The notes below the pieces were generated by a model. It had not been told where the DNA came from and did no database searches. It worked only from the letters and a program-made list of their open reading frames with translations. Below, piece after piece: positions 9,899 to 18,170 of a stretch of DNA of 64,000 nt. Source of the stretch: Brevundimonas sp. (GTDB taxonomy: Bacteria; Pseudomonadota; Alphaproteobacteria; Caulobacterales; Caulobacteraceae); assembly GCF_030704825.1 (NCBI RefSeq), contig NZ_JAUYNX010000001.1, positions 1 through 64,000 on the forward strand, given 5' to 3'. The position numbers and the translations under genes are program-made. The stretch's first letter is position 1, and each line of letters starts with the position of its first letter.

Positions 9899-10366
9899 AT
9901 GCCCGAACAAACCGTCCTCTACGTCCTGAACGGCCCGAACCTCAACCTTCTTGGGGCGCGCGAACCCGACATCTACGGATATGAGACCCTGGCCGACGTC
10001 CAGGCCCTGTGCGAACGCGCCGCCGGCGGCGCCACAGTCGTCTTCCGCCAGACAAATCACGAGGGCGAACTGATCGACTGGGTCCATGAGGCGCGCGAAA
10101 AGGCAACGGCCCTGGTGCTCAACCCCGCCGGCTACGGCCACACGTCCGTGGCCCTGCTGGACGCCCTGAAGGCGCTGAATATCCCGGTCGTCGAATGCCA
10201 TCTGTCGAACCCGGCGGCGCGCGAGCGTTTCCGGCATCGCTCCTATGTTTCGCCGGTCGCGGCCGGCGTGGTTTCGGGCTTCGGCCCGTTCAGCTACGAA
10301 CTGGCCGTCAAGGCCGCCCTTCGGCTGGCGCAGGAACGCGCCGCCGCGTCGGGCCGTTCGGTTTAA
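9899..10366 (+). CDS. aroQ: Type II 3-dehydroquinate dehydratase
   Basis: 155 aa, normal length. It converts 3-dehydroquinate to 3-dehydroshikimate in the shikimate pathway. The N-terminal [18 protein letters not shown] includes the catalytic Tyr, and [15 protein letters not shown] and [16 protein letters not shown] complete the family pattern. The ATG at 9899 gives the expected N-terminus; a longer frame from 9800 crosses the divergent thiS start. The order aroQ-accB-accC is common in proteobacteria. Confidence 0.97.
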   Translation: MPEQTVLYVLNGPNLNLLGAREPDIYGYETLADVQALCERAAGGATVVFRQTNHEGELIDWVHEAREKATALVLNPAGYGHTSVALLDALKALNIPVVECHLSNPAARERFRHRSYVSPVAAGVVSGFGPFSYELAVKAALRLAQERAAASGRSV

Positions 10367-10385
10367 AGGACAACGAGAGGCTCCC

Positions 10386-10901
10386 ATGGCCGAATCCAAG
10401 ACGCCCGCTCCGAAGCTCAAGAACGACGTCGAGATCGACACCTCGCTGGTGCGCTCGCTGGCGGACATTCTCAACGATACGGACCTGACCGAAATCGAGG
10501 TCGAGCGCGGCGAGCTGCGCATTCGCGTCGCCCGCGAGGTCGCCGTGGCCGCGCCCATGCAGTATGCGGCCGCCCCCGCCCCGCTCGCCCAGGCCCCCGC
10601 CGCGTCTCATGCTCCGGCGCCGGCGTCCATGCCGTCGGATCCCGCCACCATCGTCGCCCGGTCGGGCGAAGAGGTGAAGTCGCCGATGGTCGGCACGGTC
10701 TATCTGCAAGCCTCGCCGGAAGCGCCGCCGTTCGCCCTGGCCGGCGACAAGGTCAAGAAGGGCCAGACCCTGCTGATCGTCGAGGCCATGAAGACGATGA
10801 ATCCGATCCAGTCCCCCCGCGACGGCGTGGTCAAGGAAATCCTGGTCGGCGACGCCCAGCCGGTCGAGTTCGGCGAGCCCCTCGTCCTGCTCGAGGCCTA
10901 G
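10386..10901 (+). CDS. accB: Biotin carboxyl carrier protein of acetyl-CoA carboxylase
   Basis: 171 aa. The biotinylation site is VEAMKTMNPI near residue 138, with Thr where most homologues have Met. The biotinyl domain (about 95-171) begins VKSPMVGTVYLQASPEAPPF. The N-terminal helix region (NDVEIDTSLVRSLADILN) and an Ala/Pro linker precede it. It carries biotin between AccC and the carboxyltransferase for malonyl-CoA synthesis. It is 19 bp downstream of aroQ with a purine-rich ribosome binding site (GAGAGG) and 3 bp ahead of accC. Confidence 0.97.
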   Translation: MAESKTPAPKLKNDVEIDTSLVRSLADILNDTDLTEIEVERGELRIRVAREVAVAAPMQYAAAPAPLAQAPAASHAPAPASMPSDPATIVARSGEEVKSPMVGTVYLQASPEAPPFALAGDKVKKGQTLLIVEAMKTMNPIQSPRDGVVKEILVGDAQPVEFGEPLVLLEA

Positions 10902-10904
10902 GCC

Positions 10905-12257
10905 ATGTTCACCAAGGTTCTCATCGCCAACCGCGGCGAAATCGCCCTGCGGATTCACCGCGCGTGCAAGGAGATGGGCATCTCCACCGTCGCCGTTCAC
11001 TCGGAAGCCGATCGCGGGGCCATGTGGGTGCGGCTGGCCGACGAGAGCGTCTGCATCGGTCCGGCGCCCGCGGCCAAGTCCTATCTGAACATCCCGTCGA
11101 TCATCGCGGCGGCCGAGATCACAGGCTCCCAGGCGATCCACCCCGGCTACGGCTTCCTGTCCGAGAACGCCCGCTTCGCCGAGATCGTCGAGGCTCATGG
11201 CATGACCTTCATCGGGCCCAGGCCCGAGCATATCCGCATCATGGGCGACAAGATCACCGCCAAACAGACCGTGCTCGAGGCCGGCATCCCCTGCGTGCCC
11301 GGATCGGCCGGCGAGGTCGAGACCGTCGAGGCCGCAATCAAGGCCTCGAAAGCGATCGGCTTCCCCCTGATCGTCAAGGCGGCGGCCGGTGGCGGCGGAC
11401 GTGGCATGAAGGTCGCTCTGACCGCCGACGACCTGGTCGAGGCCGTCCAGACCGCCCAGTCCGAAGCCCTCGCCGCCTTCGGCAACGGCGCGGTGTATAT
11501 GGAACGTTACCTTCAGAAGCCGCGTCACATCGAGCTGCAGGTCATCGCCGACAGCCACGGCAACGTCGTCCACCTGGGCGAGCGCGACTGCTCCCTGCAG
11601 CGTCGCCACCAGAAAGTGATGGAGGAGGCCCCTTCGCCGGCCTTGTCGGCGGTCGAGCGGGCCCAGATCGGCCGAACCGTCAATGAGGCCATCGGCAAGA
11701 TCGGCTACCTCGGCGTCGGCACCATCGAATTCCTCTGGGAAGACGGCGAGTTCTTCTTCATCGAGATGAATACCCGGCTGCAGGTCGAGCATCCGGTTAC
11801 GGAAATGATCACCGGCGTTGACCTTGTCCGTGAGCAGATCCGCATCGCGGCGGGTCTGCCGCTGTCCTTTTCCCAGGAGGACGTCCATTTCGAAGGCCAC
11901 GCCATCGAATGCCGGATCAACGCCGAGAACGCCGAGACCTTCACCCCGTCGCCCGGCACGATCACCGACTTCCACGCCCCCGGCGGCCTGGGGGTGCGGC
12001 TGGATAGCGCCATCTACGCCGGCTATTCGATCCCGCCCTATTACGACAGCCTGATCGGCAAGCTGATCGTCCATGGTCGCGACCGCGAGGAGTGCATCGC
12101 CCGCCTCCGCCGGTCGCTGAACGAGATGGTCGTCGGCGGCATCGACACCACCATTCCCCTGTTCCAGAAGCTGTTGGCCGAGCCCGACATCCTGTCCGGC
12201 GACTACGACATCCACTGGCTGGAGCACTGGGCCAGACGCCAGAAGGGCGAAGCCTAG
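10905..12257 (+). CDS. accC: Biotin carboxylase subunit of acetyl-CoA carboxylase
   Basis: 450 aa, full length. ATP-dependent carboxylation of biotin on AccB. The N-terminus [17 protein letters not shown], the ATP-grasp glycine loop [13 protein letters not shown] (about 158-170), [18 protein letters not shown] and [14 protein letters not shown] are all conserved. It is translated 3 bp after accB, giving the standard accBC pair, and is followed 5 bp later by aat. Confidence 0.98.
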   Translation: MFTKVLIANRGEIALRIHRACKEMGISTVAVHSEADRGAMWVRLADESVCIGPAPAAKSYLNIPSIIAAAEITGSQAIHPGYGFLSENARFAEIVEAHGMTFIGPRPEHIRIMGDKITAKQTVLEAGIPCVPGSAGEVETVEAAIKASKAIGFPLIVKAAAGGGGRGMKVALTADDLVEAVQTAQSEALAAFGNGAVYMERYLQKPRHIELQVIADSHGNVVHLGERDCSLQRRHQKVMEEAPSPALSAVERAQIGRTVNEAIGKIGYLGVGTIEFLWEDGEFFFIEMNTRLQVEHPVTEMITGVDLVREQIRIAAGLPLSFSQEDVHFEGHAIECRINAENAETFTPSPGTITDFHAPGGLGVRLDSAIYAGYSIPPYYDSLIGKLIVHGRDREECIARLRRSLNEMVVGGIDTTIPLFQKLLAEPDILSGDYDIHWLEHWARRQKGEA

Positions 12258-12262
12258 GGCCG

Positions 12263-12958
12263 GTGGACGAACCCCGTTTCAGCGCCGGCGGCCCGTTTGG
12301 CGGCTTCGGTCCCGACGAACTGCTGAACTGCTACGCCACCGGCGTCTTCCCTATGGGCGAGGGCCGCGATGATCCCCGCGTCTTCCTGGTCGAGCCGGAA
12401 CAGCGCGGCGTCGTTCCGCTGGACCGGTTTCATATCCCGCACCGACTGAGGCGGACCGTTCGCGCCGGAGCGTTCGACATCCGTCTCGACACCGCTTTCG
12501 AGGCGGTGCTCGACGCCTGCGCCGCCGCCGGACCGGGCCGTGAGGACAGCTGGATCAACGCCCCGATCCACCGCCTCTACGGCGAACTGAACGCCCGCGG
12601 CCACGCCCATTCGGTCGAATGCTGGCGCAACGAACGGCTGGTCGGCGGCCTGTACGGCGTCACCCTCGGCGGAGCCTTCTTCGGCGAAAGCATGTTCAGC
12701 CGCGAGCGCGACGCCTCGAAGGTCGCCCTCGTCCACCTGGTGGCCCGGCTGAAACGCGGCGGCTGGCGGTTGCTGGATGCGCAGTTCCTGACCAGCCATC
12801 TCAGCCAGTTCGGCGCGATTGAGACGTCACAGGCAGCCTATCTGGAACTGCTGCGGGCGGCGCGCGTCCTGCACCCGAACATCCGGTCGCTCTTCGAGCC
12901 GATGACGGGCGCGGAAGCGATCTTCTATGCCTTGCAGCCGACCACCCAGGCGTCATAG
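12263..12958 (+). CDS. aat: Leucyl/phenylalanyl-tRNA--protein transferase
   Basis: 231 aa from a GTG start. It adds Leu or Phe to proteins with N-terminal Lys or Arg, marking them for ClpS/ClpAP degradation. Signatures: FGPDELLNCYATGVFPMGE at the N-terminus, WINAPIHRLYGELNARGHAHSVE split by the usual linker, GGLYGVTLGGAFFGESMFS, and LLDAQFLTSHLSQFGAIE. The GTG at 12263 is 5 bp after accC; no ATG gives the correct N-terminus. The last 34 bp overlap the 3' end of the convergent DUF2155 gene. Confidence 0.95.
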   Translation: MDEPRFSAGGPFGGFGPDELLNCYATGVFPMGEGRDDPRVFLVEPEQRGVVPLDRFHIPHRLRRTVRAGAFDIRLDTAFEAVLDACAAAGPGREDSWINAPIHRLYGELNARGHAHSVECWRNERLVGGLYGVTLGGAFFGESMFSRERDASKVALVHLVARLKRGGWRLLDAQFLTSHLSQFGAIETSQAAYLELLRAARVLHPNIRSLFEPMTGAEAIFYALQPTTQAS

Positions 12959-13590
12959 ATCGGATGCTGCAGCCCGCTGACCGCGGGCGAGGAGGCGAAC
13001 ATCCAGCCCCGGAAGATCTGGCGCGGCTCGCTGACCTGGATCACCCCGCGCGGCTGAAGGCTGACTTCAAGATAGGCGACGGCGTCGGCCACCTGCTCGT
13101 CGGGCGCGGACACTTCGCAGGCCCGGACGGTGAAGATCAACGTCTTCTGGAAACGCACCGGCCGGCCGCCGACCTCGACCTCGAACCGCATGGATTCGGC
13201 CGTGATCTTGTCGATGGCCTCGACGATGGCGACGCGGCGGCGTTGACGGCGCGCCGGAGCGGCGGGGGTTTCGTCGCGCCTGGCGACCGGCGCCTCGGCC
13301 TCTTCGCCTTCCTTATCGTCGGCGTCATCCACCAGGTTGTCGTCAGCGATGATGATCGCGGGTACGGGCGGAGCCACTGCGACAGGGGAGGCCGGCGCCG
13401 GCGCGGCTTCCGGCGCGGGTTCGACCGGCGGAGGCAGCGGCGACGACGTCTGGCGGTTCAACTCGGCCGTCGGATCCTGGACCGGCACTGCCTCCTGGGG
13501 AAGGTCATTGACGGCGGAAGCGACGACGCCGCCCGACGACAGCAACGCCGCCGCGATCACGCCCGTCAGTATGGAGCGCCGGAGCGTCAT
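12925..13590 (-). CDS. DUF2155-domain exported protein
   Basis: 221 aa. The N-terminus MTLRRSILTGVIAAALLSSG is a signal sequence. A Pro/Ala and acidic linker follows (about 40-115), then a conserved C-terminal domain (about 120-221) with AIDKITAESMRFEVEVGG, FTVRACEVSAP and IFRGWMFASSPAVSGLQHPI, which matches the alphaproteobacterial DUF2155 family of unknown function. The start ATG overlaps the stop of the NDUFA12 gene (ATGA). The position next to NDUFA12 and aat is conserved in many alphaproteobacteria as I recall it. Confidence 0.85.
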   Translation of the reverse strand: MTLRRSILTGVIAAALLSSGGVVASAVNDLPQEAVPVQDPTAELNRQTSSPLPPPVEPAPEAAPAPASPVAVAPPVPAIIIADDNLVDDADDKEGEEAEAPVARRDETPAAPARRQRRRVAIVEAIDKITAESMRFEVEVGGRPVRFQKTLIFTVRACEVSAPDEQVADAVAYLEVSLQPRGVIQVSEPRQIFRGWMFASSPAVSGLQHPIYDAWVVGCKA

Positions 13591-13979
13591 TCCGGACGCC
13601 AGGCTTGATAGTCGCCGGTCGCGGCCGGACGCTTGCCCTCGGCCGCCAGCGAACCCTGCGGCCGCCAGGCCATGGGCGTGCCGGTCAGATTGGGCAGGTG
13701 GTCCTCTTCCCAGGCGCGACGCGCCAAGGGCTGGTCGGTCGGCAGTTCGTCGTAGGTGTAGTGCAGCCAGCCGTGCCAATCGGGCGGCACCTTGGAGGCG
13801 TCGGCATAGCCGTTGTAGGTCACCCAGCGTCGACGGCGCCCGTCATAGCTCGAGGCGTCGCGCGACAGGTAGTAGCGATTGCCGAACTCGTCGGTCCCCA
13901 CGTGATCGCCCCGCCTGGCGATGGTGAAAAAGGTGCCGATGGTGGCGCCGCTGGTCCAGCCGAAAATCCTGCCTAGCAC
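13587..13979 (-). CDS. NADH:ubiquinone oxidoreductase NDUFA12-family subunit
   Basis: 130 aa from a GTG start (VLGRIFGWTSGATIGTFF). NDUFA12 (17.2-kDa) is an accessory complex I subunit shared by mitochondria and alphaproteobacteria. Signatures are GTDEFGNRYYLSRD, RRRWVTYNGYADASKVPPDW, HGWLHYTYDELPTDQP and PNLTGTPMAWRPQGSL. The GTG at 13979 gives the family N-terminus; the frame extends 19 codons further but that part is Arg/Pro-rich. It is upstream of and overlaps the DUF2155 gene. Confidence 0.93.
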   Translation of the reverse strand: MLGRIFGWTSGATIGTFFTIARRGDHVGTDEFGNRYYLSRDASSYDGRRRRWVTYNGYADASKVPPDWHGWLHYTYDELPTDQPLARRAWEEDHLPNLTGTPMAWRPQGSLAAEGKRPAATGDYQAWRPE

Positions 13980-14187
13980 GTCGGGAAATCCACTTGCGAT
14001 CAGTCGCAGCGGCGGAGGCCGGCGACGCAGGCGCAATCATAGAAAGCAGCGGCCCCCGCGTCCAGCGTCGCGCACACCGCCCGGACCTCAACATCCTGGG
14101 GGTAACCGGGGTTAGCAACGCCAGATTTATTGCGGCTCGGGCGGCGACGCCGCTAGTCTGTCCGAAAGGCCACGTCGAGACCGCCGC

Positions 14188-16590
14188 ATGCGCTTTCCCT
14201 TCGCCTCGCACGCCGCCGCGATGCATCGTCCGGTCCGGGAGATCGAACGCGCCGATCGGATCGACGTCGTTCGCGCGCCCGCGGGCTGGACCGACGTCCA
14301 GATCGAGGCCTGGCTGGACTGGGCCGACGCGGAAGGACTGGCCGCGACCGGCGAGGACCCGCTGGCGACGATCGCCGCCGCCTGCGCGCGGCGCCTTTCC
14401 GACGACGACAGGGAGGCGCTGGCGGCGACCATGCTGCTGGGTCTCGCCTGTCCGGCGCGGGCGGCGAACGTCGCGATCGGCATAATGGACCTGTCCGAAC
14501 CCGGCGCCGAAGGGCGGTTGGCGACCGAGGCGGCCCGGCGACGGTCCGGTCGGCTCGCGGCGGGAGCGGTCGAAGCCGCGGCGGAGGCGCTGGACCGGGT
14601 GGCCGATGCGGTCACACGCTGCGAGGGCCCCCTCACTGACTGCGCCGATCCGCTGCGGAACCCGGCGCTCGCGCGCGCCGCCCTCGCCGCCCGCCGGACC
14701 GGGGCGAGCGACGCGGACATCGTCCGGGCCATGCAGGGCGAGCGATACGAGTGCTCGCCCGTGCCTGCGCCGTCGGCGCCGCCTCGAGTCGTCCTGGCCG
14801 ACCGCGGCGTGATCGCCTCGGCCGCGCCGGATACGCTGATTGGCGAGGCCGCACTGGACGGCGACCTGATCCTCACCTTCGATCCCGACGTGGCCGGGGC
14901 CGTCGCCGAATCCGCGGGCGCGCCCGCAGTCCTGCTGTCCCTGCCCGCCCTGGAGCGGATCTCCGGACCAGGATTCAAGGCGGCGCTCCGCGATCTGGCG
15001 GCCCTCTGGACAAGGGCCCTCGCGGCCGGGGGCGCAGGGGTCGTGGCCGTCGGACTGGGCGGACTGGCGGATGTTATTCTGGCGGAGCAGACGCCCGCCA
15101 GTCCCGGGCGCGCAGGCGAACTGGCGAATCTGGTCCGCGAGGCGGCCGGCGCGGCGAGGCTGTCCCTGTTTGTAGACGACGTAGAGGCCGCCCTGCGGCT
15201 GGGCTTGTCGCCGCTTTCGGCCCTCGAGGCCTGGGAGACCGCCGATGGCGGCGTGGCCCGGCGATTGCGACCGTCGCTGGCCATGGCGATCCAGCGCGAC
15301 GGCAGCGACGTGGAGTCGGCGGAACGGAGTCTGTTCGGCCGCCGAACCCTCGTCGACGCGCCGGGCGTCGATCACGCGGCCCTGCGCCAGAAGGGTTTCA
15401 CCGACGTGGAACTTGAAGGCGTGGAGAGCGCCCTCGCCCACGTCGACCGGCTCGCCGACGCCTTCCGTTCTCCGGTGCTGGATGCGGGGTTCCTGCGGGA
15501 CGTCCTGGGTCTCGAACAGGCCGTTGAGGATGTGCTGGCGAAGCTCGGCTTCCCGCCGGAGGATGTCGCGCTGGCCGAGGCCTGGGCCCTCGGGCACGCC
15601 GATCTCGCTTCGTGGGACGGGGCCCCGGAGGGGCTTTCGACGGTCCTGGCGGACCCGGCGGCCTTCGAACTGGGGCTTCGCGCCGAATTGGAGGCCGCGA
15701 GCGCGGTTCCCGACACCGCTCCTACGATCATGGACTGGCGCACCACGGCGCCGCAGGCCGCGCGCCTTCTGACCGACGCCGCGCGCGCCGGGCGGCGCGC
15801 GATCCGGCTGATGCGGGCCGCGCCGCCGACCGGCCCCCTGCTTGAGCTGCCCGACCTCGATTCGACGTCCCGGCCGCGTCGGTGGGAGCCTGAAACCCGG
15901 GCGGTCGAACGGGTTGTGGAAAAGGTCGTCGAGCGTGATCGCGCTCGTCGCAAACTTCCGGATCGCCGCAAGGGCTATATCCAGAAAGCCGCCGTAGGCG
16001 GACACAAGGTCTATATTCACACCGGCGAGTACGAGGATGGAGAACTCGGCGAGATCTTCATCGACATGCACAAGGAAGGCGCGGCCTTTCGCTCGCTGAT
16101 GAACAATTTCGCCATCGCGATCTCCATCGGACTCCAGTACGGCGTGCCGCTGGACGAATTTGTCGACGCCTTCGTCTTCACCCGGTTCGAGCCGGCCGGG
16201 CAGGTGACGGGCAACGACTCGATCCGGTCGGCGACCTCCATTCTCGACTACATCTTCCGGGAATTGGGCGTGTCCTATCTGGATCGGCATGAGCTGGCCA
16301 ACGCCGAGCCCGACCCGCTCAACGGCAACGGTCTCGGCACGCTCGAGGGCGATGGCGAGACGCCCGCGGCCGTGCCGGCGGCCCGCTTCATCTCCAAGGG
16401 CTTCGCCCGCGGCGCCGCGCCGGACAATCTGGTCGTCCTGCCGTTCGGACAGAAGCGCGACACGCCCCCGACGCCGCCGGCGGTCACGGAGGCCGTGGCC
16501 TGCCCGGCCTGCGGCGATTTCTCGCTGCAGCAGCGCGGCGCAGGCTGGATCTGCGACACCTGCGGCGCGGCGCCCTCGATGCAGGGTTGA
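14188..16590 (+). CDS. Degenerate NrdJ-like protein with TSCPD domain and zinc tail (pseudo-ribonucleotide reductase)
   Basis: 800 aa. The C-terminal third is clearly that of vitamin B12-dependent ribonucleotide reductase NrdJ: a TSCPD domain at about 587-700 ([58 protein letters not shown]) and a terminal zinc ribbon C772-x2-C775-x13-C789-x2-C792. The N-terminal 580 residues show only faint resemblance to the NrdJ barrel ([62 protein letters not shown]). The hallmark NPCGE active-site loop and other catalytic cysteine motifs are absent. Reductase activity is therefore unlikely; a regulatory or structural role is possible. Divergent from NDUFA12. Confidence 0.7.
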   Translation: MRFPFASHAAAMHRPVREIERADRIDVVRAPAGWTDVQIEAWLDWADAEGLAATGEDPLATIAAACARRLSDDDREALAATMLLGLACPARAANVAIGIMDLSEPGAEGRLATEAARRRSGRLAAGAVEAAAEALDRVADAVTRCEGPLTDCADPLRNPALARAALAARRTGASDADIVRAMQGERYECSPVPAPSAPPRVVLADRGVIASAAPDTLIGEAALDGDLILTFDPDVAGAVAESAGAPAVLLSLPALERISGPGFKAALRDLAALWTRALAAGGAGVVAVGLGGLADVILAEQTPASPGRAGELANLVREAAGAARLSLFVDDVEAALRLGLSPLSALEAWETADGGVARRLRPSLAMAIQRDGSDVESAERSLFGRRTLVDAPGVDHAALRQKGFTDVELEGVESALAHVDRLADAFRSPVLDAGFLRDVLGLEQAVEDVLAKLGFPPEDVALAEAWALGHADLASWDGAPEGLSTVLADPAAFELGLRAELEAASAVPDTAPTIMDWRTTAPQAARLLTDAARAGRRAIRLMRAAPPTGPLLELPDLDSTSRPRRWEPETRAVERVVEKVVERDRARRKLPDRRKGYIQKAAVGGHKVYIHTGEYEDGELGEIFIDMHKEGAAFRSLMNNFAIAISIGLQYGVPLDEFVDAFVFTRFEPAGQVTGNDSIRSATSILDYIFRELGVSYLDRHELANAEPDPLNGNGLGTLEGDGETPAAVPAARFISKGFARGAAPDNLVVLPFGQKRDTPPTPPAVTEAVACPACGDFSLQQRGAGWICDTCGAAPSMQG

Positions 16591-16655
16591 TCAACGATTT
16601 GGCGCCATGATGGCCCGTGTCTTGCTTCGCCCCGACGCCGAGACCGGAGCCCGCC

Positions 16656-17147
16656 ATGAAGCCGATCCTGACCGCCGCCGTCATCGCCGCCCTTGTCGGC
16701 GCGGCCCAGCCCGCCTTCGCCCAGAACGCCGGCCAGATCGCGCGGGTGCGCGGCGGGGCCAGCTGTGCGGGCTGCAACCTGTTCCAGGCCGGCCTCTCGG
16801 GACTGCAGGCGCGCGGCCTGAACCTTTCGGGCGCAAGGCTGCGCCAGGCCGATCTGAGCCTGGCGGTGATGAACCGGACCCGCTTCTCCAACGCCGACCT
16901 GCGCGACGTCGAGGCCTACGGCGGGGTTTTCTCCGGCTCGAACTTTTCCGGCGCCAACCTGACCAACGCCAGCTTTGTGGGGACCTATCTGGAGGGTGCG
17001 GCCTTTTCCGGCGCGACCCTGACCGGCGTCAATTTCTCGGGCGCCTCGCTGCGCGGCGCGACGGGGCTGAGTCAGGCCCGACTGAACCAGGCTTGCGGCG
17101 ACGAGGCGACGCAACTGCCGCGCGGCCTGTCCATTCCCCGCTGCTAG
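16656..17147 (+). CDS. Secreted pentapeptide-repeat protein with CxxC motif (first of two)
   Basis: 163 aa. A signal peptide (MKPILTAAVIAALVGAAQP, cleavage after AFA) precedes GGASCAGCNLFQAGLS, a CxxC motif. Pentapeptide repeats A(D/N)LxX follow to about residue 140, forming a right-handed quadrilateral beta-helix in this family. The C-terminus has QACGDEATQLPRGLSIPRC with two more cysteines. The start at 16656 was chosen because it gives a clean signal peptide; an earlier ATG at 16617 adds 13 residues. A larger paralogue with the same cysteine layout follows. Confidence 0.85.
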   Translation: MKPILTAAVIAALVGAAQPAFAQNAGQIARVRGGASCAGCNLFQAGLSGLQARGLNLSGARLRQADLSLAVMNRTRFSNADLRDVEAYGGVFSGSNFSGANLTNASFVGTYLEGAAFSGATLTGVNFSGASLRGATGLSQARLNQACGDEATQLPRGLSIPRC

Positions 17148-17210
17148 ATCGCCCCCGACCTTACGGCGATTTAAGTAGGGTTTGTCGGTGTTTGGAGGCA
17201 TGACAAGGAC

Positions 17211-18125
17211 GTGAAAAAGATCGCCGCACCCCTGTTCCGTCGCCTCTCCGCCGCCGGTCTTGCGCTCGGCGCCGCCGTCGCCGCCCTGGCTGTCGCCGGG
17301 CCGGCGAGCGCCGAAATCCAGTTCCAATTCCAGTATCAGGACCGCGACGTCGCCCGGATGGTGTCGTTGGGCGGTTCCTGCAACCGCTGCGAACTGTCCG
17401 GCCGGGACCTGACCGGCGCGGCGTTCACCGGGGCCGTCTTCACCAACGCCACCCTCGTCGGCGCCAATCTGCGCGGAGCCGAGCTGGTGGGCTCCAACTT
17501 CTCGGGCAGCGATTTCAGCCGCGCCGACCTTTCCGGCGCCGAGATGGTGGGCGCCAACTTCACGGGCGCGAATTTCTCCGGAGCCGATCTGTCGGGCGCC
17601 GAGGCCATGGTCGCGACCCTGGTGCGGGTGCGGCTGAACGGCGCCAACCTCACGGGCGCCGCCCTGAACGGGGCCAATATGAATGGCGCGATCCTGATCG
17701 GGGCGGATCTGAGCGACGCCGAGGTCAATGCGGCCACCCTGGCCAATGTCAGCGGGCGCGGGGCGGACTTCTCCGGCGCCGAGGTCGCCATGTCGAACCT
17801 GTCGAACGGCGACTTCCGCTCCGCCGACTTCAGCGACGCCACCCTGAACGGCGCGCGCCTGACCGGCGGCAATTTCGCCGGCGCCAATTTCAGGGGGGCG
17901 GAGATGAACCGCGCCGATATTCGCGCCGCCGACCTGTCCGGAGCCCGCGGCCTGAGCCAGGAACAGATCAGCCGCACCTGCGGCGACGCCGGCACCCGTC
18001 TGCCGGCCCGCCTGACGGTTCGGACCTGTCGCGGCGTCAGCCTGCGGGTCTCGCCGCCGACGCCCCCCGCGCCGCCCGTCCCGCCGCGGGTGCGGAACCT
18101 GGTGGTCGCCAGCAGCGATCGGTGA
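17211..18125 (+). CDS. Secreted pentapeptide-repeat protein with CxxC motif (second of two)
   Basis: 304 aa from a GTG start. Signal peptide to about residue 34 (AVAGPASAE), then GGSCNRCELSGRDLTGAAF with a CxxC motif as in the preceding paralogue. About 35 pentapeptide units follow (GANLRGAELVGSNFSGSDF style) to about residue 250. The C-terminal RTCGDAGTRLPARLTVRTC again mirrors the paralogue, followed by a Pro-rich tail. A GGAGG sequence at 17194-17198 precedes both a 4-codon ORF (ATG at 17200) and this GTG. Function unknown; exported because of the signal peptide. Confidence 0.85.
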   Translation: MKKIAAPLFRRLSAAGLALGAAVAALAVAGPASAEIQFQFQYQDRDVARMVSLGGSCNRCELSGRDLTGAAFTGAVFTNATLVGANLRGAELVGSNFSGSDFSRADLSGAEMVGANFTGANFSGADLSGAEAMVATLVRVRLNGANLTGAALNGANMNGAILIGADLSDAEVNAATLANVSGRGADFSGAEVAMSNLSNGDFRSADFSDATLNGARLTGGNFAGANFRGAEMNRADIRAADLSGARGLSQEQISRTCGDAGTRLPARLTVRTCRGVSLRVSPPTPPAPPVPPRVRNLVVASSDR

Positions 18126-18128
18126 TCC

Positions 18129-18160
18129 GAAGGCCGCGGTCACGAGACAGCGGCCTTCTT
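18129..18160 (+). terminator. Possible terminator between convergent genes
   Basis: GAAGGCCGC (18129-18137) pairs perfectly with GCGGCCTTC (18150-18158) across a 12-nt loop, followed by only two T residues. It lies 3 bp after the pentapeptide gene stop and 11 bp before the aspS stop on the opposite strand, so it may serve both directions. The weak T-tract lowers confidence. Confidence 0.5.
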
Positions 18161-18170
18161 CCATACAGTC

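Noticed and set aside
13843..16290. 815-aa open frame on the minus strand opposite the NrdJ-like gene
   Set aside because: It is Arg/Gly/Pro-rich without recognisable domains and mirrors the codon structure of the plus-strand gene; high-GC antisense frame.
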